Positions 18,921 through 27,710 of a stretch of DNA of 64,000 bases are shown here, in pieces. The translations under genes were made by a program, and so were the position numbers. The DNA is from Citrobacter telavivensis (GTDB lineage: Bacteria; Pseudomonadota; Gammaproteobacteria; Enterobacterales; Enterobacteriaceae), in assembly GCA_009363175.1 (NCBI GenBank), contig CP045205.1:124001-188000 (forward strand), written 5' to 3'. Numbering within the stretch: position 1 is the first letter of the stretch; every line of letters starts with the position of its first letter. The notes beneath the pieces were generated by a model. The model saw only the letters and a list, made by a program, of their open reading frames with translations, did no database searches and was not told where the DNA came from.

Positions 18921-20237
18921 TTACGATTTGGTCGATTGCTCAAAGCGGCGCAGCAGTTGATTACCACGCTCGACGGCGGCATCCAGCGCCTGCTGCGGAG
19001 TTTTCTTGCCGGTCCACACGCCTTCCAGCTCTTCATCAACGATGGTGCGGATCTGCGGCATGTTACCCAGACGCAGCCCTTTGGTGAACGGTAATGGCGG
19101 CTTGTTCAACATCTGACGCGTCGCAATATCCGCACCGGGGTTCTTGTCATAGAAGCCCTGCTCGCGGGTCAGATCGTAAGCGGCTTTGGTGATCGGCAGA
19201 TAGCCGGTCTTCTGATGCCATTCGGCCGCATTTTCCGGTTTTGCCAGGAAGTCGAGGAACTCGGCAACGCCTTTGTAGGTATCGTTGTCTTTGCCCTGCA
19301 TCACCCACAGGCTCGCGCCGCCGATGATGGCGTTCTGCGGCGCGCCTTTGGCGTCCGCATCGTAAGGCATCATGCCTACGCCATAGTTGAATTTGGCGTA
19401 ATGGCGGATATCAGCAAGCGATCCGGAAGAGGCAGTTGTGATAGCGCAATCGCCGTTATAGAACTTCTCGGTGGACTCGTCTTTACGTCCGAAGTAGCTG
19501 AAATCGCCCTTCTTGTTCAGTGCTTCCAGCAGCGCGATGTGTTTCACCTGCTCCGGTTTATTGAACTCCAGCACCGCATCAGTGCCGTCGAAACCGTTAT
19601 TTTTAGTCGCCACCGGCAGACCGTGCCAGGCGCTGAAGTTTTCGATCTGGATCCAGCCCTGCCAGCCGCTGGCGTAGCCACACTTCATCCCTGCGGCTTT
19701 CAGCTTCGCGGTGTAGTCAGCCAGATCCTGCCAGGTTTTCGGCGGTTGCTCCGGATCTAAACCGGCTTTCTTGAAAGCGTCTTTGTTGTAGTACAGCACT
19801 GGGGTGGAACTGTTAAACGGCTGAGACAACAGATGCCCGGTTTTCGAATCGGTGTAGTAGCCAGAAACGGTCGGTACAAACTGCGATTCGTCGAAGTTAA
19901 TCCCTGCGTCCTTGAACACTTCATAGACCGGCTTGATGGCTTTCGAGGCCATCATTGTCGCGGTGCCGACTTCATAAACCTGTAGCAGCGCTGGCGCATT
20001 TCCGGTACGGAACGCGGCGATGCCGGCGCTCAGGCTCTGTTCGTAGTTACCTTTGTACACCGGCACAATCTTGTAATCCGGGTGGGTGTCGTTGAAACGT
20101 TGCGCCAGGGAGTCAACTTCTTTACCCAACTCCCCTTCCATGGAATGCCAGAATGGAATGGTGGTAACGGCCATTGCGTTCGTCGCAAAAGCCAGACCAA
20201 CCGCCAGACCCAAAGCTGTGTGTCGTAACGATGTCAT
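18921..20237 (-). CDS. ugpB: sn-glycerol-3-phosphate-binding periplasmic protein
   Basis: UgpB captures glycerol-3-phosphate and glycerophosphodiesters in the periplasm and delivers them to UgpAE. I chose the third of three clustered ATGs (MTSLRHTALG), which gives 438 residues and a 23-residue signal peptide ending AMA before VTTIPFWHSMEGE, as in E. coli. The remainder is a typical family 1 solute-binding protein. It is the first gene of the ugp operon, with Pho-box repeats upstream. Confidence 0.97.
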   Translation of the reverse strand: MTSLRHTALGLAVGLAFATNAMAVTTIPFWHSMEGELGKEVDSLAQRFNDTHPDYKIVPVYKGNYEQSLSAGIAAFRTGNAPALLQVYEVGTATMMASKAIKPVYEVFKDAGINFDESQFVPTVSGYYTDSKTGHLLSQPFNSSTPVLYYNKDAFKKAGLDPEQPPKTWQDLADYTAKLKAAGMKCGYASGWQGWIQIENFSAWHGLPVATKNNGFDGTDAVLEFNKPEQVKHIALLEALNKKGDFSYFGRKDESTEKFYNGDCAITTASSGSLADIRHYAKFNYGVGMMPYDADAKGAPQNAIIGGASLWVMQGKDNDTYKGVAEFLDFLAKPENAAEWHQKTGYLPITKAAYDLTREQGFYDKNPGADIATRQMLNKPPLPFTKGLRLGNMPQIRTIVDEELEGVWTGKKTPQQALDAAVERGNQLLRRFEQSTKS

Positions 20238-20309
20238 TGTCATCATCTCTCTTATTGTGCCGGATGCGCGAAATCACGCGTTTTATGCTCGCGAGGTAAC
20301 ATGACATGC

Positions 20310-20353
20310 GCGAATGACAGAAAGATAACCGTTAGATGACGAAGCGGTGACAG
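20310..20353 (-). promoter_or_regulatory. Pho-box repeats upstream of ugpB
   Basis: On the minus strand, four 11-base units lie in register and start CTGTCAC, TCGTCAT, CGGTTAT and CTGTCAT. PhoB binds pairs of CTGTCAT units spaced 11 bases apart, so this is consistent with two Pho boxes about 75-115 bases before ugpB. The ugp operon of E. coli is known to be PhoB-activated under phosphate limitation. Confidence 0.75.
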
Positions 20354-20397
20354 TCAGGCTTCAGGTGAATGACGTTTCAGTGGCAAGAAAACAGAAA

Positions 20398-20528
20398 AAA
20401 GCCGGGTGGCGGCTTCGCCTTACCCGGCCTGGTCGATCCTGTGGGTCCGGTAAGCGTATGCGCCACCGGGCAATACAAACGGCTTGGTCTTGTAGGCCTG
20501 ATAAGACGCAATGCGTCGTCATCAGGCA
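20398..20528. repeat. REP cluster between livF and the ugpB promoter
   Basis: Three REP-like units occur in a row: AAAAAGCCGGGTGGCGGCTT..ACCCGGCCTG, GGTCCGGTAAGCGTATGCGC..CACCGGGCAA, and TTGTAGGCCTGATAAGACGC..GTCATCAGGCATCA. They follow the livF stop on the minus strand and may stabilise the liv mRNA 3' end. Confidence 0.82.
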
Positions 20529-20539
20529 TCACAGACCGT

Positions 20540-21253
20540 TTAACCGCCTAAATAGGCGCTGCGAACCGCTTCGTTGGCCAGAAGCGCGTCGCCGGTATCC
20601 TCGAGAACGACATGACCGTTCTCCAGCACGTAGCCGCGATCGGCCAGCTTCAGCGCCTGGTTAGCGTTCTGCTCAACGAGGAAGATGGTCATTCCCTGCT
20701 CGCGCAGTTGTTCGATGGTGTCGAAGATCTGCTGGATGATAATCGGCGCCAGTCCCAGAGAAGGCTCGTCAAGCAGCAGCAGACGCGGCTCGCTCATCAG
20801 TGCACGACCAATCGCCAGCATCTGCTGTTCACCGCCGGACATCGTACCCGCACGCTGAATACGACGTTCATGCAAACGCGGGAACAGTTCGTATACCCAC
20901 TTGATGCGCTCCTGGAACTGGTCGCGCTCGGCAAAGAAGCCGCCCATCGCCAGATTCTCTTCCACCGTCATGCGGGAAAACACGCGACGCCCTTCCGGAA
21001 CAATCGCTACCGCTTCACGCATGATTTTTGCCGTTTGCCAGTCGGTGATGTCTTTATCATCAAACACAATCCGACCGCTGGTCGCACGCGGATCGCCGCA
21101 CAGCGTACCAAGCAACGTCGTTTTCCCGGCGCCGTTGGCACCAATCAGGGTCACAATCTCCCCCTGATTGATGTGCAGGCTCACCTCATGCAGCGCCTGA
21201 ATTTTGCCGTAGTGGGCACTGACTTTGTCAAAGGACAACATGACTTTTTCCAT
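20540..21253 (-). CDS. livF: Branched-chain amino acid ABC transporter, ATPase LivF
   Basis: LivF is one of two ATPases of the LIV-I/LS importer for leucine, isoleucine and valine. From MEKVMLSFDKVSAHYGK it is 237 residues, identical in length to E. coli. Walker A GANGAGKTT is near residue 38, the signature MSGGEQQMLAIGRAL near 138, and Walker B LLLLDEPSLGLAP. It starts one base after the livG stop and is the last gene of the operon. Confidence 0.98.
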   Translation of the reverse strand: MEKVMLSFDKVSAHYGKIQALHEVSLHINQGEIVTLIGANGAGKTTLLGTLCGDPRATSGRIVFDDKDITDWQTAKIMREAVAIVPEGRRVFSRMTVEENLAMGGFFAERDQFQERIKWVYELFPRLHERRIQRAGTMSGGEQQMLAIGRALMSEPRLLLLDEPSLGLAPIIIQQIFDTIEQLREQGMTIFLVEQNANQALKLADRGYVLENGHVVLEDTGDALLANEAVRSAYLGG

Positions 21254-21254
21254 C

Positions 21255-22022
21255 TTACGCCTCACCAAGGTATGCACGGATCACGTCCGGGTTATTACGA
21301 ATCTGTTCCGGCGTCCCGTTCGCCAGCGGCGTGCCCTGGTTCACCACGTAAATACGGTCGGAAATCCCCATCACCAGCTTCATATCGTGCTCAATGAGCA
21401 GGATGGTGGTGTTGTGATGGTTGCGCAGCTCGGCAATCAGCTCGTCCAGCTCTTTGGTCTCTTTCGGATTAAGACCCGCAGCCGGTTCATCCAGCATCAG
21501 AATCTCTGGCTGTGTCACCATACAGCGGGCGATCTCCAGACGACGCTGGTCGCCATAGGCCAGGTTGCTGGCCTGACGGTTCGCGTGTTCCAGCAGACCG
21601 ATACGCTCAAGCCAGGTGGCCGCACGATCCAGCGCTTCGCTCTGCGCCCGACGAAACGCCGGGGTTTTCAGCAGGCCGGAAAACACGCCGCTTTTCAGTT
21701 GCTGATGCTGTGCCACCAGCAGGTTTTCAATCACCGTCATTTCACGAAACAGACGTACGTGCTGGAAGGTTCGCACTACGCCCATACGGGCAATTTGTTG
21801 ACCCGGCAGCCCTTCAAGGTGCTGATCGCGAAGCTTAATGGTGCCGCCCGTCGGCTTATAAAAACCGGTCAGGCAGTTAAACACCGTGGTCTTACCGGCG
21901 CCGTTCGGCCCGATCAGCGACACAATTTCCTGTGGATGCAGTTCCAGTTCAACGTTGTTGACCGCCAGCAGACCGCCGAAGCGCATCATCAGGCCGTTAA
22001 CCGATAATAATGGCTGACTCAT
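21255..22022 (-). CDS. livG: Branched-chain amino acid ABC transporter, ATPase LivG
   Basis: LivG is the second ATPase of the branched-chain importer, working with LivF as a heterodimer. It is 255 residues. Walker A GPNGAGKTTVFN is near residue 38, the QRRLEIARCM segment takes the place of the canonical signature (YGDQRRLEIAR, as usual in LivG), and Walker B is ILMLDEPAAGLNP. Its ATG overlaps the livM stop by four bases. Confidence 0.98.
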   Translation of the reverse strand: MSQPLLSVNGLMMRFGGLLAVNNVELELHPQEIVSLIGPNGAGKTTVFNCLTGFYKPTGGTIKLRDQHLEGLPGQQIARMGVVRTFQHVRLFREMTVIENLLVAQHQQLKSGVFSGLLKTPAFRRAQSEALDRAATWLERIGLLEHANRQASNLAYGDQRRLEIARCMVTQPEILMLDEPAAGLNPKETKELDELIAELRNHHNTTILLIEHDMKLVMGISDRIYVVNQGTPLANGTPEQIRNNPDVIRAYLGEA

Positions 22023-23296
22023 GCCTGCTCTCCTTTCGCTTCCCCGTTTTTCAGTTTCAACTGTGGACGGGTCATCGGCAGCAAGCCCTGCGGACGCCAG
22101 ATCATCATCAGTACCATCAAACCACCCAGCATCAACATGCTGTATTCATTGAAGTCACGCATCAGCTCGCGGGAAACCACCAGCAGGATAGCCGCAAGGA
22201 TCACCGCAAACTGTGAACCCATTCCGCCGAGTACCACGATCGCCAGCACAAACGCCGACTCGGCAAAGGTGAACGACTCGGGGCTGACAAAACCCTGACG
22301 CGCTGCGAACAGCGTGCCAGCGAAACCGGCAAACGCGGCGCTGATGGTAAAAGCGGTCAGTTTGATGCGCGTTGGGCTTAAGCCTAACGAGCGGCAGGCG
22401 ATCTCATCTTCACGCAGCGCTTCCCACGCCCGTCCCAGCGGCATGCGCAGCAGACGGTTAATCACAAACAGGCTCAGCACCACCAGCAACAGTGCGACCA
22501 GATAGAGGAAAATCACGCGATCGGACGGATCGTATTTCACGTTAAAGAAGTTGCTGAAGGTATCCCAGCCGCCTTCACGCGCGCTCCGGCTGAACTCGAG
22601 GCCGAACAGCGTCGGTTTCGGGATCTGGCTGATGCCGTTCGGACCACCGGTGATCTCAGTATTGTTGAGCAGCAGGATACGGACTATCTCACCGAAGCCC
22701 AGGGTCACAATGGCCAGATAATCGCCGCGCAGGCGCAGCACCGGGAAGCCCAGCAGAAAACCCGCCGCCGCCGAAACCAGCCCTGCCAAAGGCAGGCAGG
22801 TCCAGAAGCCGAGACCGTAATAGTGGTTCAACAGCGCGAAGGTGTACGCGCCAATCGCGTAGAAGCCGCCGTAGCCCAGTACCAGCAGGCCGGAGAGCCC
22901 CACAACGACGTTCAGCCCCAGACCGAGGATGATGTAAATCATGGTCAGCGTGGCGATATCCACCGTGCCGCGTGAAACCATAAACGGCCACGCCACGGCA
23001 ATCACCAGCAGCGCAATCAGGAACAACTTCTGCTTTACGGTTGAGCCATCAATGGCTGGCAGAATAAACTTCGGCCCGGAGACGCTCTTCAGGCTCTTCT
23101 GGAAGATCGGACGCAGCATCTGGAAGAAAAAGACCACGGCAGTACCGATAAACACCCACTGCCAGCGGATGTCGGTAGCGGTATCCACCACCAGTTTGGT
23201 GCCATCCAGTTGCAACTGAACGCCCATAAAGACGCCCGCCAGAACGAAGAACATCGCGGCAGAGAGCAGCGCCATCGCAAAATGCATCGGTTTCAT
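22019..23296 (-). CDS. livM: Branched-chain amino acid ABC transporter, permease LivM
   Basis: LivM is an inner-membrane permease of the branched-chain importer. It is 425 residues with about ten hydrophobic segments and an N-terminal extension not found in LivH. The ATPase-contact loop EDEIACRSLGLSPTRIKLTA is near residue 310. It overlaps both livH and livG by four bases, so the operon is tightly coupled. Confidence 0.97.
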   Translation of the reverse strand: MKPMHFAMALLSAAMFFVLAGVFMGVQLQLDGTKLVVDTATDIRWQWVFIGTAVVFFFQMLRPIFQKSLKSVSGPKFILPAIDGSTVKQKLFLIALLVIAVAWPFMVSRGTVDIATLTMIYIILGLGLNVVVGLSGLLVLGYGGFYAIGAYTFALLNHYYGLGFWTCLPLAGLVSAAAGFLLGFPVLRLRGDYLAIVTLGFGEIVRILLLNNTEITGGPNGISQIPKPTLFGLEFSRSAREGGWDTFSNFFNVKYDPSDRVIFLYLVALLLVVLSLFVINRLLRMPLGRAWEALREDEIACRSLGLSPTRIKLTAFTISAAFAGFAGTLFAARQGFVSPESFTFAESAFVLAIVVLGGMGSQFAVILAAILLVVSRELMRDFNEYSMLMLGGLMVLMMIWRPQGLLPMTRPQLKLKNGEAKGEQA

Positions 23297-24219
23297 ACTT
23301 TCTCTACCTCCGGACGACCCAGAATCCCGGTCGGCATCACCAGCAGTACCAGAATCAACAGAGCGAACGACACCACGTCTTTGTATTCCGTACTCAGATA
23401 AGCAGAAGAAAGTGCTTCCGCGACGCCCAGAATCAGGCCGCCGATCATCGCGCCAGGGATGCTGCCGATCCCGCCGAGAACCGCAGCGGTGAAGGCTTTC
23501 ATCCCGGCCATAAAGCCAATATAAGGGTTGATCACCCCGTAGAATTGTCCGAGTAGCACGCCAGCCACCGCCGCCATCGCCGCGCCAATCACAAAGGTCA
23601 GCGCAATCACGCGGTCAGTGTTAATCCCGAGCAGGCTGGCCATTTTCAGGTCTTCTGCGCAGGCGCGACAGGCGCGTCCCATGCGGGAGTAGCGGATAAA
23701 GATAGTCAGCGCCAGCATCGCCAGGAAGGTCACAATCCAGATAACCAGCTGCATGGTCGTGATCGAAGCAGAGAAGTTTTCGCTGGCACCCACCACCCAT
23801 TGCCCGTTGAACAGGCTGGGTAGCGCCACGTCTCGCGAACCTTCCGTCAGGCTGACGTAGTTTTGCAGGAAGATGGACATCCCAATGGCGGAGATAAGCG
23901 CAATCAGACGCTTGGAACTGCGGACGGGCCGATAAGCCACCCGCTCGATGCTCCAGCCGTAGGCGCTGGCAATGATAATCGCCCCAATGAATCCGGCTGC
24001 CACCAGTAACCAACTGGTATCAATCCCCATCATCATCAGTGCCGCGATAATCATAAAAGAGACATAGCTACTGATCATGTACACCTCGCCATGGGCGAAG
24101 TTGATCATGCCGATAATGCCGTACACCATGGTGTAACCGATAGCGATCAGCGCGTAGGTGCTTCCCAGCGTGACGCCGTTAAACATCTGCTGCAAGAAAT
24201 AAAGGAACTGCTCGGACAT
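23293..24219 (-). CDS. livH: Branched-chain amino acid ABC transporter, permease LivH
   Basis: LivH pairs with LivM in the membrane. It is 308 residues, as in E. coli, and starts MSEQFLYFLQQMFNGVTLGS. Eight or so membrane segments and the contact loop CRACAEDLKMASLLGINTDR are visible. It is separated from livK upstream by about 170 bases holding an ERIC-like repeat. Confidence 0.97.
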   Translation of the reverse strand: MSEQFLYFLQQMFNGVTLGSTYALIAIGYTMVYGIIGMINFAHGEVYMISSYVSFMIIAALMMMGIDTSWLLVAAGFIGAIIIASAYGWSIERVAYRPVRSSKRLIALISAIGMSIFLQNYVSLTEGSRDVALPSLFNGQWVVGASENFSASITTMQLVIWIVTFLAMLALTIFIRYSRMGRACRACAEDLKMASLLGINTDRVIALTFVIGAAMAAVAGVLLGQFYGVINPYIGFMAGMKAFTAAVLGGIGSIPGAMIGGLILGVAEALSSAYLSTEYKDVVSFALLILVLLVMPTGILGRPEVEKV

Positions 24220-24261
24220 AAAATAACCTTTTCAACCCGACAAACCGGGATACTGAACCCA

Positions 24262-24383
24262 CTCTAAATAATTCGAGTTGCAGGAAGGCGGCAAGTTTGC
24301 CCATCCCCGGGATGCGTACACAAGTACGTGACCGGGGTGGGTGAACGAAGCCAACGCATCTGCGGCTCGAAGTATGACGAGTG
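24262..24383. repeat. ERIC/IRU-type palindrome between livK and livH
   Basis: About 120 bases form a long imperfect palindrome with ends TAAATAATTCGAGTTGCAG and CTGCGGCTCGAAGTATGACG. The core CATCCCCGGGATGCGTACAC..AAGTACGTGACCGGGGTGGG resembles the ERIC core (GTGAATCCCCAGGAGCTTAC and AAGTAAGTGACTGGGGTGAG). It is within the liv operon, immediately after livK, and would be transcribed into the livKHMGF message, where it could be a processing or attenuation site. Confidence 0.8.
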
Positions 24384-24389
24384 GTTGCC

Positions 24390-25499
24390 TTATTTGGCGG
24401 CGGTGGACGAGCCGTCCGCATGCCACTGGAAGACACCAAATTCAAATCCCTTCAGATCGCCTTTTTCATCCCATTTCAGCGGCCCAATCACGGTATCAGC
24501 ACCGTTTGCTTTCAAATCTTTCACCAGATCCAGCGGCGCTTTGCTGCCGGAACGATCCAATGCCGTTGCCAGTGACTGCACGGCGGCGTAGGTGATCCAT
24601 ACATACGGACCGGTAGGATCTTTTTTATCGGCTTTCAGCGCATCAACAATCGCTTTGTTGGCCGGATCCTGATCATAGCGTTTTGGCATGGTAACCAGCA
24701 TGCCCTCAGCCGCTTCACCGGCGATGTTCGACAGCGACGCATTGCCCACGCCTTCCGGCCCCATGAACGTGGTTTTCAGCCCGACGGATCGCGCCTGGCG
24801 CAGCATTTGCCCCATTTCCGGGTAGTAGCCGCCGTAATACACAAAGTCGATGTTCTCTTTTTTCAGGCGCGCGAGCAGCGCGGAGAAATCTTTCTCGCCT
24901 GCGGTAATACCATCAAAGAAGACGATATTGGCGTTTGCCGCTTTCAGCGAGTCCTGAACGGAACGCGCCAGCCCTTCACCGTACTGCTGTTTGTCGTGCA
25001 GGATGGCGATACGCTGCGGTTTTACCTGCTCAAGAATATACTTTGCCGCGGTCGGTCCCTGAGAGGAGTCCAGCCCGGCGGTACGCATGATGTGCGCGTA
25101 GCCACGCTGCGTCAGTTCCGGGTTAGTCGCACCAGGCGAGATCATCAGAATGCCTTCGTCTTCGTAGATATCCGACGCCGGCTGAGTGGAAGATGAGCAG
25201 AGGTGACCAATCACATACTGAATGCCGTCATTGACGATTTTGTTCGCCACTGCCACGGCCTGTTTAGGATCGCAGGCATCGTCATATTCCACGCCCACCA
25301 GTTTGTCGCCTTTGATGCCGCCTTTCGCATTGATGTCTTTAATGGCCTGACGTGCGCCGTTAAATTCCATGTCGCCCCACTGGGCTACCGGACCTGACAT
25401 CGCGCCCACAACGGCAACTTTAATCTCCTCTGCCATCGCCGCCTGCGACATCGCCAGTGCGATCACCCCTGCGACGATCGTTTTCGCATTCCGTTTCAT
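24390..25499 (-). CDS. livK: Leucine-specific periplasmic binding protein
   Basis: LivK binds leucine in the periplasm and feeds the LivHMGF transporter. It is 369 residues with a 23-residue signal peptide ending AMAEE before IKVAVVGAMSGPVAQWGD. Its sequence follows E. coli LivK, and the protein is paralogous to LivJ encoded 900 bases away (shared ASDIYEDEGILMISPGATNP-like segments). It is the first gene of the livKHMGF operon. Confidence 0.97.
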   Translation of the reverse strand: MKRNAKTIVAGVIALAMSQAAMAEEIKVAVVGAMSGPVAQWGDMEFNGARQAIKDINAKGGIKGDKLVGVEYDDACDPKQAVAVANKIVNDGIQYVIGHLCSSSTQPASDIYEDEGILMISPGATNPELTQRGYAHIMRTAGLDSSQGPTAAKYILEQVKPQRIAILHDKQQYGEGLARSVQDSLKAANANIVFFDGITAGEKDFSALLARLKKENIDFVYYGGYYPEMGQMLRQARSVGLKTTFMGPEGVGNASLSNIAGEAAEGMLVTMPKRYDQDPANKAIVDALKADKKDPTGPYVWITYAAVQSLATALDRSGSKAPLDLVKDLKANGADTVIGPLKWDEKGDLKGFEFGVFQWHADGSSTAAK

Positions 25500-25919
25500 T
25501 TACTGAATCCCCATTCGTGATGTACTTATTTTGTATTTATATGGTTAAAAAGCAGACTGTGCTTTATTTGTACTACACTATTTTTACTAGTCTGATTAAT
25601 GGTTTAGCGCAGTATTTTCCGCAAATACAGATTAAAATCTCTATTTTTCAGTCTATTAAGAACAGATAATATTCTGCTTTTCACCATAGATAAACAAAAA
25701 AAAGCACGCTTGTCAGCATAAAATAACGGGACAATGAGCCGAATAAAACACTGCCTTCCAGGGTATTATTCTGCCTGTTTTTCATTCTCTGATGTTTCGA
25801 ACTGAGGTTCTGACCGTCACAAAATTAATCCCCTGCCAAATGATTTAAAAAAGAGAAAGCGTCCTGATGAATTATTTCGGTACACTGGCATTATCTTTTG
25901 TGATTTGGACATGCTGTCG
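25500..25919. promoter_or_regulatory. AT-rich divergent promoter region of livK and panM
   Basis: These 420 bases between divergent livK and panM contain no convincing gene. The part nearest livK is strongly AT-rich (tracts such as TATTTATATGG and AAAATCTCTATTTTTCAG) and must hold the livK promoter, which in E. coli is controlled by Lrp and leucine. No site could be assigned with confidence. The small upstream-facing ORF here is not supported by similarity. Confidence 0.5.
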
Positions 25920-26303
25920 ATGAAGCTGACCATCATTCGTTTAGAACACTTTAGCGATCAGGACCTGATCGACCTGGGCAAAATCTGGCCGGAGTATTCC
26001 GCCGCCTCTTTAAGCGTAGATGAAACACACCGGATCTACGCAGCGCGATTTAATGAGCGATTGTTAGGTGCCGTAAGGGTCACCCTGAGCGGCACTCAGG
26101 GCGCGCTGGATTCGCTGCGCATCCGTGACGTCACGCGGCGTCGGGGAGTGGGGAGATATCTGGTGGAAGAGGTGATCCAGGATAATCCGGACGTCTCATC
26201 CTGGTGGATGGCGGATGTCGGCGTGGAAGACCGGGGGATCATGGCAGCGTTTATGCAGGTACTGGGCTTTACCGCGCAGCAGAACGGCTGGGAAAAGCGT
26301 TAA
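25920..26303 (+). CDS. panM: PanD maturation factor
   Basis: PanM (YhhK, also called PanZ) is a GNAT-fold protein that binds acetyl-CoA and triggers self-cleavage of pro-PanD, giving active aspartate decarboxylase for beta-alanine and pantothenate synthesis. From MKLTIIRLEHFSDQDL it is 127 residues, as in E. coli. The acetyl-CoA loop reads RDVTRRRGVGRYLVEEV near residue 70. The five upstream codons (MDMLS) are not part of the family. It stands alone between the two liv binding-protein genes. Confidence 0.95.
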   Translation: MKLTIIRLEHFSDQDLIDLGKIWPEYSAASLSVDETHRIYAARFNERLLGAVRVTLSGTQGALDSLRIRDVTRRRGVGRYLVEEVIQDNPDVSSWWMADVGVEDRGIMAAFMQVLGFTAQQNGWEKR

Positions 26304-26306
26304 AAA

Positions 26307-26398
26307 AGTCGGGTGGCGCTAATGCTTACCCGGCCTACATTCGCTAGCGTATTTTCCCAGAACGGTAGGCCGGATAAGCGCCAGCGCCATCCGGCATT
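26307..26398. repeat. BIME between panM and livJ
   Basis: Two REP units in opposite orientation lie between the convergent panM and livJ stops: AGTCGGGTGGCGCTAATGCT..ACCCGGCCTAC and GTAGGCCGGATAAGCGCCAG..GCCATCCGGCA. Confidence 0.87.
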
Positions 26399-26401
26399 CA
26401 A

Positions 26402-27502
26402 TTACTTCGCGTCGGTCGCCGTGCCGTTGGCATGCCAGTCGAAGACGCCGAATTCAAAGCCTTTCAGATCGCCCTTCTCATCCCACGACAGCGGTCCCAT
26501 CACGGTTTCCACTGAGTTCGCTTTCAGCCAGGTGGCGATTTCAGCCGGATCGGCTGACTGGTTCAGGCCCGCCTGCAAAGATTGCAGCGCAGCGTAGGTG
26601 GTCCACACGAACGCACCGCTCGGATCCTGTTTCTTCGCCTTGATCGCATCAACGATAGGTTTGTTCGCGGGAACCTGATCGTAGTTCTTCGGTTTGGTCA
26701 CCAGCAGACCTTCAGCCGATTCACCGGCGATATTAGACAGGGAAACGTTAGCAACCCCTTCCGGCCCCATGAACTGCGTTTTCAGGCCAGCAGCACGAGC
26801 CTGACGCAGGATCTGGCCCATTTCCGGGTGATAACCGCCGTAGTAGACAAAGTCGATATTCTCTTTCTTCAGACGCGCCACCAGCGTAGAAAAGTCTTTC
26901 TCACCGGCAGTGATACCGTCAAAGAACACCACGTTGGCATTACCCTTCTTCAGGTTCTCCTGCACGGCACGCGCCAGACCTTCACCGTACTGTTGTTTGT
27001 CGTGAACGATCGCGATGCGCTGCGGCTTCACTTTCTCCAGAATGTATTTCGCGGCGGTCGGGCCCTGGTCTGAGTCCAGGCCCGTGGTGCGCAGTACCAG
27101 TTTATAGCCACGCGCGGTCAGTTCCGGTGCCGTTGCCGCCGGGGTGATCATCAGAATACCTTCGTCTTCATAGATATCAGACGCAGGCTGAGTGGAAGAG
27201 GAGCACAGGTGGCCGATAACGTATTTGATGCCGTCATTGATCACTTTGTTTGCTACTGCGACCGCTTGTTTCGGGTCACAGGCATCATCATATTTTACGA
27301 TCTGCAGTTTTTCGCCTTTGATACCACCTTTGGCATTAATGTCTGCAACCGCTTGTTCCGCACCAGTAAACTCCTGATCGCCGTACTGGGCTACCGGACC
27401 GGACATCGCACCCACAACAGCGACTTTAATATCGGCCTGAGCCATTGTGCTGAATGCCAACGCGATACATCCTGCCAGTAACGCTTTACCCTTCATATTC
27501 AT
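26402..27502 (-). CDS. livJ: Leucine/isoleucine/valine periplasmic binding protein
   Basis: LivJ is the broad branched-chain amino acid receptor that uses the same LivHMGF membrane complex as LivK. From MNMKGKALLAGCIALAF it has 366 residues, one less than in E. coli, with a signal peptide ending MAQA before DIKVAVVGAMSG. Five upstream in-frame codons are less likely. It is monocistronic, with REP sequences after its stop. Regulation by Lrp is expected from E. coli but no site is assigned here. Confidence 0.97.
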   Translation of the reverse strand: MNMKGKALLAGCIALAFSTMAQADIKVAVVGAMSGPVAQYGDQEFTGAEQAVADINAKGGIKGEKLQIVKYDDACDPKQAVAVANKVINDGIKYVIGHLCSSSTQPASDIYEDEGILMITPAATAPELTARGYKLVLRTTGLDSDQGPTAAKYILEKVKPQRIAIVHDKQQYGEGLARAVQENLKKGNANVVFFDGITAGEKDFSTLVARLKKENIDFVYYGGYHPEMGQILRQARAAGLKTQFMGPEGVANVSLSNIAGESAEGLLVTKPKNYDQVPANKPIVDAIKAKKQDPSGAFVWTTYAALQSLQAGLNQSADPAEIATWLKANSVETVMGPLSWDEKGDLKGFEFGVFDWHANGTATDAK

Positions 27503-27710
27503 CCTGACCTTCCCCATTCTTATGGTTATTACGACTATTGTGATGTTGTTGTGTAGCGCTTTATTTCATTTATAGATGTGCCGTTCGCGCATTTTCAGCA
27601 CACTCTGCTAAAACATACCCCATTTTTATAATTTTGGAATAGCTAATTTCATATTCAAATAATAAGTGAACGACATAACGTCGTGCCGCCCGGTGAGGGA
27701 CGGCACAGGT

